The notes under the pieces are model-generated. The model did no database searches and was not told the origin of the DNA. It saw nothing but the letters and a program-made list of their open reading frames with translations. Shown one piece after another: positions 26,062 through 35,268 of a stretch of 64,000 bases of DNA (position 1 is the stretch's first letter; every line of letters begins with the position of its first letter). Origin of the DNA: Collimonas antrihumi (GTDB lineage Bacteria > Pseudomonadota > Gammaproteobacteria > Burkholderiales > Burkholderiaceae_D). The position numbers and the translations under genes are program-made. The DNA lies in contig NZ_JAGQED010000007.1 of the NCBI RefSeq assembly GCF_018304965.1, positions 121,580-185,579 on the forward strand, written 5' to 3'.

Positions 26062-27672
26062 ATGGCTAAACGTGAAGACTTGGCGATTATTCGCGCAGCG
26101 CGCGCCGGGCAGGCGGCTGCGCAGTTAGCCCTGGGCAAGCGCTATTTATTCGGCGGTAACGGCTTGCCGCAAAGTTTGTCGACGGCGCTGCATTGGCTGG
26201 ATCGGGCCGCGCAACAACAGGAATCCGAAGCCTGGATGCTGATTGGCAGCCATATTCCGCTTGAAGTGGCGCAAGCTGCCAGCGACCCGCTGGCACTTTG
26301 CGTTTGGTATGAGCGTGCTTTTGATGCGGGCCTGATGCAGGCCGGCCTGGTGTTGGCGCAACTGGTATTGCGCCGCGAAGGCAGCGATCCGAATGTGTTG
26401 CAAGGGCTGCGTGGCAAAGTCATCAAAGTACTGGAGACCGCTGCCAATGCCGGCATCGCCGAGGCGCAATGGTTATTGGCGCAGCATGCCGACAGCGTGC
26501 CGGCTCAAGCTTCCAATCGCGCGGTCGTGTCGAACGAGCAATTGGCCGGGATCCGGCGTGCCCCCATGCCTGAACAGGACGCAACATTAAAGTGGACCGC
26601 GCGTGCCGCCGATGCCGGCGTGATGCAGGCACAGCAATCGCTGGCGCAACTGGCCTGGGAAAATGCCGACTGGCCGGTTTTCCTGGAACGGGCGCTGCCG
26701 CTGGCCAGGGCGCTTTCCGAGCAGTATGTAGACATACTGGCGCAACTGAATGTGCCGTCGGAAACCCTGGCGCGACAACTGGGTGAAGAAAACCTGTCTT
26801 TGCTGGTGCGGTGTGCCCAGGTGCTGCAGGCCAGCGATACCTTCGATGCCGCCGAAGTGCAGCAGTTTCTTGAATTGGCCGCGTATGGCGATGACAAAGC
26901 CGCGCAGCTGGCGCTGGGCCTGTGGCATGCCCGCATGAACAGCGACGGCGAGCGCTTGCTGGTAGGGAGCGGTTCGGCCAACTACAAAAAAGCCATCCGC
27001 TGGCTGACGCTGGCAGGCGAGGCCGGCTTGGCGGATGCCTGGTATGCCTTGTCGCGGATTTATCTGAAATCCGAGTTTTCCCAGCGCAATCTGGTGGATA
27101 TGCAGCGCCATCTGGAGCATGCCGCTGAAATGGGGCATTGCGCGGCGCAACTGGAGTGCGGCCTGAGTGCCTGGCGCACCCGGAGGGAGAAGCAGGCTAA
27201 CGACGTGCGTGCGGTGTATTGGCTGCAAAAGGCCGCTGCCCAAGGCAGTAACGAGGCGGCGGGATTGCTGGCGAAAATTGCCGATAGCGCGCAGGTGGCG
27301 CCATGGGCCGAGGCGGCCAGGCAGCAATTGACGCGCGAACAAGTCACGGCGCATCCGTTTCTGGCGGCGCGGATCGAACTGGCGACCTTATTCGGCTTGA
27401 GCCGGCCGGAAGCGCTGTTGCTGGATTTGAACCTGGCCGATTGCGGGCACTGCCTGGTGGTCGATATCCGCACCCAGTACGCGCGCAGCAAGCGGCGCCT
27501 GATCCAGATCCAGACCGGCGACGAGCGTCAGGCGCTGAGCCGGATTGCACGCTTGTTCGAAGATGTCGATTGCGGCCCGGACGGACCGGAAGGAAATTAC
27601 CGGCAACGCCTTTACCGCTTCAAAACCGCGGTGCCGGCAGCGGCGCAGGAAGCCGAGACTGAGACCGGCTGA
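26062..27672 (+). CDS. Sel1-like repeat (SLR) protein
   Basis: All-helical solenoid protein of unknown role. Repeated units fit the Sel1 consensus of A-x-x-G-x-x-x-A-x-x-x-L-G-x-x-Y: GQAAAQLALGKRYLFG (about 17-32), GIAEAQWLLAQHA, GVMQAQQSLAQLA, GDDKAAQLALGLWHA, GLADAWYALSRIYL, GHCAAQLECGLSAW and GSNEAAGLLAKIA. The last 100 residues (from LAARIELATLFGLSRPEALL) form a non-repeat domain. No signal peptide, so probably cytoplasmic. It stands alone between divergent porin and convergent dapF; SLR proteins are usually scaffolds, and no partner is evident here. Confidence 0.82.
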   Translation: MAKREDLAIIRAARAGQAAAQLALGKRYLFGGNGLPQSLSTALHWLDRAAQQQESEAWMLIGSHIPLEVAQAASDPLALCVWYERAFDAGLMQAGLVLAQLVLRREGSDPNVLQGLRGKVIKVLETAANAGIAEAQWLLAQHADSVPAQASNRAVVSNEQLAGIRRAPMPEQDATLKWTARAADAGVMQAQQSLAQLAWENADWPVFLERALPLARALSEQYVDILAQLNVPSETLARQLGEENLSLLVRCAQVLQASDTFDAAEVQQFLELAAYGDDKAAQLALGLWHARMNSDGERLLVGSGSANYKKAIRWLTLAGEAGLADAWYALSRIYLKSEFSQRNLVDMQRHLEHAAEMGHCAAQLECGLSAWRTRREKQANDVRAVYWLQKAAAQGSNEAAGLLAKIADSAQVAPWAEAARQQLTREQVTAHPFLAARIELATLFGLSRPEALLLDLNLADCGHCLVVDIRTQYARSKRRLIQIQTGDERQALSRIARLFEDVDCGPDGPEGNYRQRLYRFKTAVPAAAQEAETETG

Positions 27673-27721
27673 TAAAATCAGTTGAGACTACTTTGCTTCA
27701 GCGCATTAGCCGATTTCTGAT

Positions 27722-28576
27722 TCAGTCGATTTCAATCTCACCCTCGAATACCGACACTGCAGGACCAGTCATCAATACCGGCTGGCCGTTCCCAGTCCAG
27801 GCAATCGATAATTCACCGCCGTGGGTTTGCACCTTGACCGGGGTGTCCAGCAAGCCGCGTCGAATGCCAGCCACGACCGCCGCGCAGGCGCCGGTGCCGC
27901 AAGCCAGGGTTTCACCGGCGCCGCGCTCGAATACACGCAACTTGATATGGTGGCGATCGATTACTTGCATGAAGCCTGCATTCACCCGTCTTGGAAAGCG
28001 GGGATGATGTTCTATCAACGGGCCGTCGATCAAGACCGGCACCGCTTCACTGTCTTCAACCACTTGCACTGCGTGCGGATTGCCCATCGACACCACTGAA
28101 ATCCAGACTTGTTTGCCTTGGATATCCAACGGCCAGAGCGCATCCTCGCCCATCGTCTGGCTGCTCAGATTACTGGCATCAAACGGCACTGCGGCGGGCG
28201 CCAGGATCGGCGCGCCCATATCGACCGTAATGCGACCGTCGTCTTCCAGCCTCGGCTCAATGATGCCGGACATGGTTTCTACCCTGATCGTGCGCTTGCC
28301 GGTCAGGCCTTTGTCGGTCACGAATTTGACGAAGGCGCGGGCACCGTTGCCGCATTGTTCGACTTCGCCGCCGTCGGCGTTATAAATCCGATAGCGAAAA
28401 TCGACGCCCTCCGCCTGCGATTTTTCAACCACCAGCATTTGATCTGCGCCCACGCCAAAGCGGCGGTCGCCCAATTGTTGCCATTGCGCTGCAGTGAAAT
28501 CGATCCGTTGGTGAATCGCGTCAATCACGACGAAATCATTGCCGGCGCCGTGCATTTTTGTGAATTTGAGTTTCAT
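27722..28576 (-). CDS. dapF: Diaminopimelate epimerase
   Basis: Converts LL- to meso-diaminopimelate for lysine and peptidoglycan synthesis. [19 protein letters not shown] is the DapF opening. The two catalytic cysteines are C75 ([12 protein letters not shown]) and C226 ([14 protein letters not shown]), in two mirror-image halves. 284 residues is standard. It follows the two acyltransferase genes by 24 bases and is probably in their operon. Confidence 0.97.
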   Translation of the reverse strand: MKLKFTKMHGAGNDFVVIDAIHQRIDFTAAQWQQLGDRRFGVGADQMLVVEKSQAEGVDFRYRIYNADGGEVEQCGNGARAFVKFVTDKGLTGKRTIRVETMSGIIEPRLEDDGRITVDMGAPILAPAAVPFDASNLSSQTMGEDALWPLDIQGKQVWISVVSMGNPHAVQVVEDSEAVPVLIDGPLIEHHPRFPRRVNAGFMQVIDRHHIKLRVFERGAGETLACGTGACAAVVAGIRRGLLDTPVKVQTHGGELSIAWTGNGQPVLMTGPAVSVFEGEIEID

Positions 28577-28600
28577 AAGAACATTATGCTGGAAACAGTG

Positions 28601-29509
28601 TTAGCGCGCAGCACTGTCGGTATGGTCTGGCACTGGTGGCGAATAAACATCAGCCTGCCCCGGCGGCCGTGTCTTGAAGCGTTTGTGGGCCCAAAAATAT
28701 TCAGCCGGTGCTTCCAGGATACGGTCTTCGATAAATGCGTTCATGCGGCGGGTTGCCTCTGTCATATCGTCGCCCGGATAATTTTCCCAGGCCGGATAAA
28801 AGGTGACCTTCCAGCCTTTGTAACCGGGCAAAAAGGTCGCGATCATCGGCACCACCTTGGCTTTGGTGGCAGCGGCAATCCGCGCGGTGGCGGTGAGAGT
28901 CGCGGCCTGGATGCCAAAAAACGATACGAATTCGGCGTCCTTCATGCCGAAGTCCATATCCGGCAACATGATAAAGGGAAACCCTTCGCGCATTGCCCGG
29001 ATGATAGGTTTGACACCCTGTTCGCGGGTAAACAGTTTGACCGGGCGAAAACGCGAGCGCCCCTTCAGCAGCGCAGCATCGATCACGCCATCTTGCTGGC
29101 GTGTATAGATAGTGCAAATCGAAGTCGACGAATTCAGCACCAAGGCAATGCCAGGGATTTCCAGGCAGACGAAATGCGGGCACAGCAGAATGGTCGGGCC
29201 AGCCGCCAAGGTGCTGAGCGGCAGATCCGATTCAATCTTGATCAGGCGCCGCAAACGGTTTTCCGAAGCCCACCACAACACACTGCGTTCGAGCACGCTG
29301 CGCGAGTAAGCCTGGAAGTGGCGGCGCGCCAGCACCACGCGCTCAGCTTCCGGCATGTCAGGAAAGCAAAGCCGTAGATTGGTCAGCGTAATATGCCGCC
29401 GTGGTTTCATGATGATAAACAACAATGAGCCCAAGGCTTCGCCAACCGGGCCCAGGATCCACAGCGGTAAAAAATGCGCTAGCCACAACAATCCGAGCAA
29501 CGCCCTCAT
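28601..29509 (-). CDS. Lipid A biosynthesis acyltransferase, LpxL/HtrB family (copy 1)
   Basis: Inner-membrane acyltransferase that adds a secondary acyl chain to Kdo2-lipid IV-A, from family membership. An N-terminal hydrophobic segment (residues 2-34) precedes the HX4E catalytic motif, here HFVCLE (about residue 111), with conserved segments RQQDGVIDAALLKGRSRF and LPDMDFGMKDAEFVSFFG. The C-terminal part has YFWAHKRFKTRPPG. Its start overlaps the end of the next copy by 4 bases (ATGA). Which chain and position it serves cannot be told from sequence alone. Confidence 0.9.
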   Translation of the reverse strand: MRALLGLLWLAHFLPLWILGPVGEALGSLLFIIMKPRRHITLTNLRLCFPDMPEAERVVLARRHFQAYSRSVLERSVLWWASENRLRRLIKIESDLPLSTLAAGPTILLCPHFVCLEIPGIALVLNSSTSICTIYTRQQDGVIDAALLKGRSRFRPVKLFTREQGVKPIIRAMREGFPFIMLPDMDFGMKDAEFVSFFGIQAATLTATARIAAATKAKVVPMIATFLPGYKGWKVTFYPAWENYPGDDMTEATRRMNAFIEDRILEAPAEYFWAHKRFKTRPPGQADVYSPPVPDHTDSAAR

Positions 29510-30375
29510 GCCTGCGGCTCCCGGGCGGATGGGGCGGGAGCCGACGGTGCGGCGACTCCGGGCGGGGTCTTGTAACGGTTGTAGCTCCAGATATATTGCG
29601 CCGGACAGCGTGCGATCAGCTTCTCCATGGCCAGGTTGATTGCCAGCGTGCGTTGTTCCGTGGTGTGACCCGGGGTTTCATCGAATGGCACAAAGCGGAT
29701 CACGTAACCGCGGCCGTACGGCAAGCGTTCGGCGTACGACAGGATAATCGGCGCGCCGCTCATTTGTTGCAACTTGGCCGGCAAGGTCATGGTATAGGCC
29801 GGACGCCCAAAAAAATCTGCCCATATCCCTTCGCCGTTTTGCGGTACCTGATCCGGCAGCAAGCCGATTGCCTGGCCCTTCTTGAGTGCCTTGAAGAGGG
29901 TGCGGACACCCGCCAGGTTAGCGGGCGCCAACAGCAGGTTGTGGCGGCTTCGCGCACCTTCGATCAAGGGCTTGAGAGCGGCTTTGCGAGGCGGCCGATA
30001 GAGCGCGGTAAGAGGGGTCTTGGTGGCGATAGCCTGGGCGATGATTTCAAAACAGCCCAGATGCGGGGTCAGGAAAATCACGCCGGTCTTGGCGTCCAGC
30101 GCTGCCTGCGCCAGTTCCCAGTTTTCGATAGTGGCGGTACGCAGCACACGCTGCGGCTCCGCGCACCAGATAAATGGCAGCTCGAACATGCTTTTGCCGG
30201 ATTCACTGATGGCTTGCGGCAAAGCCGTTTGATAACCGGCCCGGAACAGGTTGTCTTTTAATTTGTTGCGATACGCGCCAGAGGCCAGGTACACCAGCCA
30301 GCCGCCCAGCGTCCCTATTGCGTGTAGGAAAAATAGAGGTAGTGCCGAGAGCAGGCGAAAGAGCGTTACAAGCAT
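29506..30375 (-). CDS. Lipid A biosynthesis acyltransferase, LpxL/LpxM family (copy 2)
   Basis: Second member of the family. Hydrophobic N-terminus (MLVTLFRLLSALPLFFLHAI), HX4E motif as HLGCFE near residue 115, LLPDQVPQNGEGIWADFFG, and YIWSYNRYKTPPG near the end; a Pro/Ala tail follows. The ATG at 30375 is chosen because the hydrophobic start then matches the family; a TTG at 30447 is in frame, and neither has a strong ribosome site. It is first in the minus-strand unit lpx-lpx-dapF and divergent from metK. Confidence 0.9.
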   Translation of the reverse strand: MLVTLFRLLSALPLFFLHAIGTLGGWLVYLASGAYRNKLKDNLFRAGYQTALPQAISESGKSMFELPFIWCAEPQRVLRTATIENWELAQAALDAKTGVIFLTPHLGCFEIIAQAIATKTPLTALYRPPRKAALKPLIEGARSRHNLLLAPANLAGVRTLFKALKKGQAIGLLPDQVPQNGEGIWADFFGRPAYTMTLPAKLQQMSGAPIILSYAERLPYGRGYVIRFVPFDETPGHTTEQRTLAINLAMEKLIARCPAQYIWSYNRYKTPPGVAAPSAPAPSAREPQA

Positions 30376-30589
30376 TAGCAGAGCTCGAAAAGAGCTAAAA
30401 GAGGTTAGGTTTTGCCGATTTTTTTCAAGAGGCGTAAAATAGCACAATAGTCTGAAAACCGAACGGCGTTGTAAAACGCTTTTGGAAGGCAGGCAGATTG
30501 CCGGTAGGAATCGTTGAAATTATCGGAATCATCATAATCGAATTATCTTAATATATTTAATATATAGTAATTGTAGCAATCAGCATCAT

Positions 30590-30643
30590 CCGCCGAGTTA
30601 ATAGACAACTTGCGAGGCGGCATACAAATTTCGCTAAAGCGTC
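30590..30643 (+). promoter_or_regulatory. Candidate SAM-II-like riboswitch in the metK leader
   Basis: The stem CCGCC (30590-30594) / GGCGG (30616-30620) encloses a 21-base loop starting GAGTTAAT and ending CTTGCGA. It is followed by an A/T-rich joining stretch and CGCTAAAG (30632-30639). The same order (stem, GATTTAA-like loop, TTGCA-like end, stem, AAA-rich joiner, GCTAAA) is what I recall of the SAM-II aptamer. A 7-bp hairpin GTCGCAG/CTGCGAC (30641-30669) follows before the metK ribosome site. No covariance search was possible. The rest of the 327-base gap (30376-30702) is A+T-rich promoter DNA. Confidence 0.45.
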
Positions 30644-30702
30644 GCAGGCTCAACAGGTTTGACTGCGACATGGTCACCACTTGTTTTTTGTTGGAGCTTG
30701 CA

Positions 30703-31863
30703 ATGGCACATGAATACCTCTTTACCTCGGAATCCGTTTCCGAAGGTCACCCCGATAAAGTCGCTGATCAAATTTCCGACGCGATTCTCGACGCGATTTT
30801 CACCCAGGACCCGCAAGCCCGGGTCGCTGCCGAAACCCTGTGCAATACCGGCCTGGTGGTACTGGCAGGTGAAGTCACTACCTTTGCCAACGTCGATTAC
30901 ATCGCCGTTGCACGCGAAACCATCAAGCGTATCGGCTACGACAATGCCGACTACGGCATCGACTACAAAAGTTGCTCGGTGCTGGTCGGCTACGACAAGC
31001 AATCGCCGGATATCGCCCAAGGCGTGGATGAAGGCAAGGGCCTCGATCTCGATCAAGGCGCGGGCGACCAGGGATTGATGTTCGGTTACGCCTGCGATGA
31101 AACGCCGGAACTGATGCCGGCTGCAATTTATTACGCCCACAGAATCGTCGAGCGCCAGTCGCAATTGCGCAAAGACGGCCGCCTGCCATGGCTGCGTCCG
31201 GACGCCAAATCGCAAGTTACGCTGAAATACGTCGATGGCGTGCCGGTGGCGATAGATACCGTGGTGTTGTCGACCCAGCATGCGCCGGAAATGCAGCACA
31301 AAGCGATTGAAGAAGCGGCGATCGAAGAAATCATCAAACCGGTAGTGCCGAAGGAATGGCTGCAAAATACCCGTTACCTGGTCAATCCGACCGGCCGTTT
31401 CGTCATCGGTGGTCCGCAAGGCGATTGCGGCCTGACCGGGCGCAAGATCATTGTCGATACCTACGGCGGTGCTGCCCCCCACGGTGGTGGCGCATTCTCC
31501 GGCAAGGATCCATCCAAGGTCGACCGTTCGGCGGCCTATGCCGGCCGTTATGTGGCAAAGAATATCGTTGCTGCAGGCTTGGCCTCGCGCTGCCAGATCC
31601 AGATATCGTATGCAATCGGCATCGCCAAGCCGACCTCGGTGATGGTGACCACTTTCGGCACCGGCAAGATCAGCGACGAAAAACTGGCGCAGCTGGTGCT
31701 CGAACATTTCGACCTGCGTCCGAAGGGTATTGTGCAAATGCTCGACTTGCTGCGTCCGATTTACCAAAAGACTGCCGCCTACGGCCATTTCGGCCGCGAA
31801 GAGCCGGAGTTCACCTGGGAACGCACCGACAAGGCTGCAGCCCTGAAAGCTGCTGCGCTGTAA
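30703..31863 (+). CDS. metK: S-adenosylmethionine synthase
   Basis: Makes S-adenosylmethionine from methionine and [26 protein letters not shown] is the conserved start. The other hallmarks are [12 protein letters not shown], the phosphate-binding [20 protein letters not shown] and the C-terminal [16 protein letters not shown] segment. Start at 30703 has GGAG six bases upstream; a longer frame to 30610 runs through the structured leader. The last codons are part of a 13-bp tandem repeat that continues past the stop. It forms a functional set with ahcY and metF downstream. Confidence 0.98.
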   Translation: MAHEYLFTSESVSEGHPDKVADQISDAILDAIFTQDPQARVAAETLCNTGLVVLAGEVTTFANVDYIAVARETIKRIGYDNADYGIDYKSCSVLVGYDKQSPDIAQGVDEGKGLDLDQGAGDQGLMFGYACDETPELMPAAIYYAHRIVERQSQLRKDGRLPWLRPDAKSQVTLKYVDGVPVAIDTVVLSTQHAPEMQHKAIEEAAIEEIIKPVVPKEWLQNTRYLVNPTGRFVIGGPQGDCGLTGRKIIVDTYGGAAPHGGGAFSGKDPSKVDRSAAYAGRYVAKNIVAAGLASRCQIQISYAIGIAKPTSVMVTTFGTGKISDEKLAQLVLEHFDLRPKGIVQMLDLLRPIYQKTAAYGHFGREEPEFTWERTDKAAALKAAAL

Positions 31864-31934
31864 TTGCTCGCTGTAATTGCTCGCTGTAACTGCTCGCTGT
31901 AACTGCTCGCTGTAACTGCTCGCTGTAACTGCTG
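31852..31934 (+). repeat. 13-bp tandem repeat running out of the metK stop codon
   Basis: Five copies of TGCTCGCTGTAAY at 31865-31929, preceded by a partial copy formed by the last metK codons and stop (CGCTGTAAT, 31856-31864), followed by a broken sixth unit. Since 13 is not a multiple of three, the TAA in each unit appears in all three frames in turn. Probably a slippage-generated VNTR. Confidence 0.92.
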
Positions 31935-31938
31935 TATA

Positions 31939-31970
31939 GGTCAGGCAGGGATATCCTTCCCTGCCTGGCC
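31939..31970 (+). terminator. Hairpin, possible metK terminator
   Basis: GGTCAGGCAGGGA (31939-31951) pairs with TCCCTGCCTGGCC (31958-31970), a 13-bp stem with one wobble pair. No T-run follows, so it may act by pausing or as an mRNA 3' end rather than as a full intrinsic terminator. Confidence 0.45.
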
Positions 31971-32115
31971 AAATCAAGCCAAATCACCGGCGATGCCAGA
32001 ATCGTGCTTTTCACGATGGTAACGACTTGCTACACTGACCACTTCAGTGACTCCCTAAAAGAATGATCCGGCAGCAGCACTTGATGTATTGCGCTTGATT
32101 TAACCAAGTCCCCAC

Positions 32116-33207
32116 ATGGCCTCCGCCCCCAAACCTGCCCCTGAATTCGCTGTTGAGTCCGCTACCGAAGCGCCATCCGATCCTGGTCAGTTGCGGCCGG
32201 TGATCACCGCTTTGCCACGCTTTCGCCTGGCAGCCTGGCTGGTGGCGTTAGCCGCACTGTTCCTGGTGATGAGTCTGCACATGCTGACGGCGCTGCTGGC
32301 CGGTTTGCTGGTGTATGAACTGGTTCGCACCTTGACGCCATTCGTTCAGCGTCGTCTCACCAGCCAACGAGCCCATTTGATTTCCGTGGTGTTTCTGTCG
32401 GCGATTATTATCGGACTGCTGACGCTTATCATTTTCGGATTGGTAGCCTTCTTCCACGGCGGTCCCGATCGCCTGCAAGTGCTGCAATCCAAATTATTGG
32501 TGGTGGTGGACCAGGCGCGTACCCAACTGCCGGCCTGGCTGCAGGAATACCTGCCGGACGACGTCGAAGATATCCGGCAAATCGTCAGCGACTGGCTGCA
32601 ATCCCATAGCGGAGAAGTGCAACTGGCAGGCAAGGAAGCGGTACAGGTATTCGTGCATGTGCTGGTAGGCATGGTGCTGGGCGCCATGGTGGCCCTGAAT
32701 GCGGCGCACCCGATGCCGTTGCTGCAACCGCTGGCCGGCGAATTGCTGGGACGGGCGCAGTTGCTGGCAGACGCTTTTCATCGCGTGGTGTTCGCCCAGA
32801 TCAAGATTTCCCTGTTGAATACGACACTGACGGCGATTTTCCTGCTGGTGGTGCTGCGGCTCGGCGGCGTCCACCTGCCATTGACCAAGACCATGATCAT
32901 CGTCACTTTCCTGGCGGGTTTGCTGCCGGTGATCGGAAACCTGATTTCCAACACGCTGATCGTCATGGTGGCCCTGTCGGTATCGGTCTATGTGGCATTG
33001 GCGGCGCTGGTGTTCCTGGTGGTGATCCACAAGCTGGAATATTTTCTCAATGCGCGGATTGTCGGTTCGCAAATCAACGCCCGCAGTTGGGAGTTGCTGC
33101 TGGTCATGGTCCTGGCCGAGGCGGCATTCGGTTTGCCAGGGTTGGTAGCCGCGCCGATTTACTATGCTTATATCAAGAGCGAGTTGCATGAAATGGGCTG
33201 GGTCTGA
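32116..33207 (+). CDS. AI-2E family (PerM-type) transporter
   Basis: Inner-membrane protein of the AI-2E/PerM family, whose members have been linked to autoinducer-2 export or Na+/H+ antiport; substrate here is unknown. A Pro/Glu-rich 35-residue N-terminus is followed by paired membrane helices (about 38-75), another at 95-115, a soluble amphipathic domain (about 120-180) and five helices near 183-205, 228-250, 257-285, 290-310 and 325-355. LLPVIGNLISN and IVGSQINARSWELL are the family signature. It stands between metK and ahcY without obvious functional relation. Confidence 0.88.
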   Translation: MASAPKPAPEFAVESATEAPSDPGQLRPVITALPRFRLAAWLVALAALFLVMSLHMLTALLAGLLVYELVRTLTPFVQRRLTSQRAHLISVVFLSAIIIGLLTLIIFGLVAFFHGGPDRLQVLQSKLLVVVDQARTQLPAWLQEYLPDDVEDIRQIVSDWLQSHSGEVQLAGKEAVQVFVHVLVGMVLGAMVALNAAHPMPLLQPLAGELLGRAQLLADAFHRVVFAQIKISLLNTTLTAIFLLVVLRLGGVHLPLTKTMIIVTFLAGLLPVIGNLISNTLIVMVALSVSVYVALAALVFLVVIHKLEYFLNARIVGSQINARSWELLLVMVLAEAAFGLPGLVAAPIYYAYIKSELHEMGWV

Positions 33208-33300
33208 GGGTGAGCTGGTTATTTGCTAACCCGGATAGCCGGAATATCTACTTCAGCTAGCCGAAACCCTGCCGTTTTGCTTTAAAATAGCGGCTCGTAT

Positions 33301-33366
33301 CCAAGGAGCGTTGCGACAGACATGGTCTGCCAGGCTTGGTACAGTCATTTTGCAACTGCGCTCACG
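33301..33366 (+). promoter_or_regulatory. SAH riboswitch upstream of ahcY
   Basis: Classical layout: CCAAG (33301-33305) pairs with CTTGG (33335-33339). The 5' strand GAGCG and GTTGC (33306-33314) pairs with GCAAC (33352-33356) and CGCTC (33359-33363), forming the pseudoknot. The small hairpin AGAC-ATG-GTCT sits between, and GCCAGGCTTGG is the conserved core. S-adenosylhomocysteine binding turns on the hydrolase. The aptamer ends about 20 bases before AAAGGAGG. A TAAAAT at 33283-33288 may be the -10; no good -35 is seen. Confidence 0.9.
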
Positions 33367-33396
33367 TTACTTTTTTTCTAACGAAAGGAGGGCGTG

Positions 33397-34827
33397 ATGA
33401 ACGCCGCAGTCATGAACGCACCTACAAATTCCTCTACCCACGATTACGTGGTTGCCGATATCAGCTTGTCCGCCTGGGGCGACAAGGAAATCAAGATCGC
33501 CGAAACCGAAATGCCGGGCCTGATGGCGATCCGCGAAGAATTCGCCGCTGCACAACCGCTCAAAGGCGCACGCATTACCGGTTCGATCCACATGACGATC
33601 CAGACCGCCGTGCTGATCCAGACGCTGGAAGCATTGGGCGCCAAGGTACGCTGGGCATCTTGCAATATCTATTCGACCCAGGACCACGCCGCCGCAGCGA
33701 TCGCCGCTGCCGGCACGCCAGTGTTTGCCTTCAAGGGCGAATCGCTGGATGACTACTGGGACTTCACGCACCGCATTTTCGAATGGCCGGGCGAACAGCA
33801 AGCCAACATGATCCTGGATGACGGCGGTGATGCAACACTGTTGCTGCACCTCGGCACCCGCGCAGAAAAAGACATTTCGGTCTTGAACAATCCAGGCTCC
33901 GAAGAAGAGATCTGCCTGTTCAACGCGATCAAGAAAAAGCTGGCGACTGCGCCAAACTGGTATTCGACGCGCCTGGCCCAGATCAAAGGCGTGACCGAAG
34001 AAACCACTACCGGCGTGCACCGCCTGTACCAGATGCACAAGGAAGGCAAGCTGGCGTTCCCGGCAATTAACGTCAATGACTCCGTCACCAAATCCAAGTT
34101 CGACAATCTGTACGGTTGCCGCGAATCGCTGGTCGATGGCATCAAGCGTGCCACTGACGTCATGATCGCCGGCAAGGTTGCCGTGATCGCTGGTTATGGC
34201 GACGTCGGCAAGGGTTCGGCGCAAGCCATGCGCGCATTGTCGGCGCAAGTCTGGGTAACCGAAGTCGATCCGATCTGCGCCTTGCAGGCGGCGATGGAAG
34301 GTTATCGGGTCGTGACCATGGAATACGCTGCTGAACATGGCGATATCTTCGTCACCTGCACCGGCAACTACCATGTGATCACCCACGCCCACATGCAAAA
34401 AATGAAAGACCAGGCAATTGTCTGCAACATCGGTCACTTCGATAACGAAATCGAAGTCGCCGCGCTGAAGCAATACACCTGGGAAAACATCAAGCCGCAA
34501 GTCGATCACATCATTTTCCCGGACGGCAAACGCATCATCCTGTTGGCAGAAGGCCGCCTGGTTAACCTGGGTTGCGGTACCGGCCATCCTTCGTACGTGA
34601 TGAGTTCTTCGTTTGCTAACCAGACCATCGCCCAGATCGAATTGTTCGTGAACACGAAAGCCTATCCGGTCGGCGTGTACACCTTGCCAAAACACCTGGA
34701 CGAAAAAGTCGCGCGCCTGCAGTTGAAAAAACTGAATGCGCAACTGTCTGTATTGACCGAAGAGCAAGCCGCTTATATCGGCGTCAAGCAAACCGGTCCG
34801 TATAAGCCGGAACACTACCGCTATTAA
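33397..34827 (+). CDS. ahcY: S-adenosylhomocysteine hydrolase (adenosylhomocysteinase)
   Basis: Splits S-adenosylhomocysteine into adenosine and homocysteine, removing the product inhibitor of methyltransferases. The NAD-binding [20 protein letters not shown], substrate residues in [22 protein letters not shown] and [35 protein letters not shown] and the C-terminal PYKPEHYRY are all present. The 476-residue length includes the 40-residue insertion common in bacterial forms. ATG at 33397 has AAGGAGG five bases upstream; the GTG just before it is in frame but less well spaced. It is controlled by the SAH riboswitch in its leader. Confidence 0.98.
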   Translation: MNAAVMNAPTNSSTHDYVVADISLSAWGDKEIKIAETEMPGLMAIREEFAAAQPLKGARITGSIHMTIQTAVLIQTLEALGAKVRWASCNIYSTQDHAAAAIAAAGTPVFAFKGESLDDYWDFTHRIFEWPGEQQANMILDDGGDATLLLHLGTRAEKDISVLNNPGSEEEICLFNAIKKKLATAPNWYSTRLAQIKGVTEETTTGVHRLYQMHKEGKLAFPAINVNDSVTKSKFDNLYGCRESLVDGIKRATDVMIAGKVAVIAGYGDVGKGSAQAMRALSAQVWVTEVDPICALQAAMEGYRVVTMEYAAEHGDIFVTCTGNYHVITHAHMQKMKDQAIVCNIGHFDNEIEVAALKQYTWENIKPQVDHIIFPDGKRIILLAEGRLVNLGCGTGHPSYVMSSSFANQTIAQIELFVNTKAYPVGVYTLPKHLDEKVARLQLKKLNAQLSVLTEEQAAYIGVKQTGPYKPEHYRY

Positions 34828-34911
34828 TCGCGTTAATCGCGAGACTGCTATCGGCGCGTATGCATATGTATGTGCCGACCGCAGTTCTTTCATCACCAAG
34901 AGGAACACACG

Positions 34912-35256
34912 ATGCGTTTACTGATTACCTGGCTGATTAATACCCTGGCCTTGCTGGCGGTGCCGTATTTGATGCACTCGGTGCAATTTGCCAGTTTCGG
35001 TGCGGCGCTGATCGCGGCGCTGGTGCTGGGTTTCGTCAATACCCTGATTCGTCCGATCCTGTTGCTGCTGACTTTACCGGCAACTTTGCTGACGCTGGGC
35101 TTGTTCATCTTCATCATCAACGGCTTGATGTTCTGGCTGGTGTCGCATCTGGTGAGCGGATTCTACGTGGCCAGTTTCTGGTCGGCGGTTGGCGGTGCCA
35201 TCTTGTACAGCATTGTTTCGTGGGCACTCTCGACGCTGCTGTTGAAGAAAAATTGA
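34912..35256 (+). CDS. Small four-helix membrane protein, phage-holin superfamily (YvlD-like)
   Basis: 114-residue integral membrane protein of the family often called phage holin IV/YvlD; in bacteria it is a chromosomal gene of unknown function, not phage. Four hydrophobic helices are visible (about 2-22, 27-50, 52-77, 85-108), with the LVLGFVNTLIRPIL and LPATLLTLGLFIFIINGLMF signatures. The ATG at 34912 has AGAGGAA nine bases upstream. Its place between ahcY and metF is typical for Burkholderiales. Confidence 0.88.
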   Translation: MRLLITWLINTLALLAVPYLMHSVQFASFGAALIAALVLGFVNTLIRPILLLLTLPATLLTLGLFIFIINGLMFWLVSHLVSGFYVASFWSAVGGAILYSIVSWALSTLLLKKN

Positions 35257-35268
35257 ATAAATGATTGA

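Noticed and set aside
31865..31929. Possible CRISPR-like array after metK
   Set aside because: The 13-bp units are directly adjacent with no spacers and no cas genes; it is a plain tandem repeat.
30634..31977. 447-codon minus-strand frame over metK
   Set aside because: Antisense shadow; its start lies in the 13-bp tandem repeat, giving a repetitive Ser-Tyr-Ser-Glu-Gln type peptide.
33367..34908. 513-codon open frame on the minus strand across ahcY
   Set aside because: Complete antisense overlap with a highly conserved enzyme; no ribosome site or recognisable motif.
34912..35256. Phage holin, implying a prophage remnant
   Set aside because: The superfamily name is misleading; this is a chromosomal YvlD-type gene between ahcY and metF, with no other phage genes nearby.
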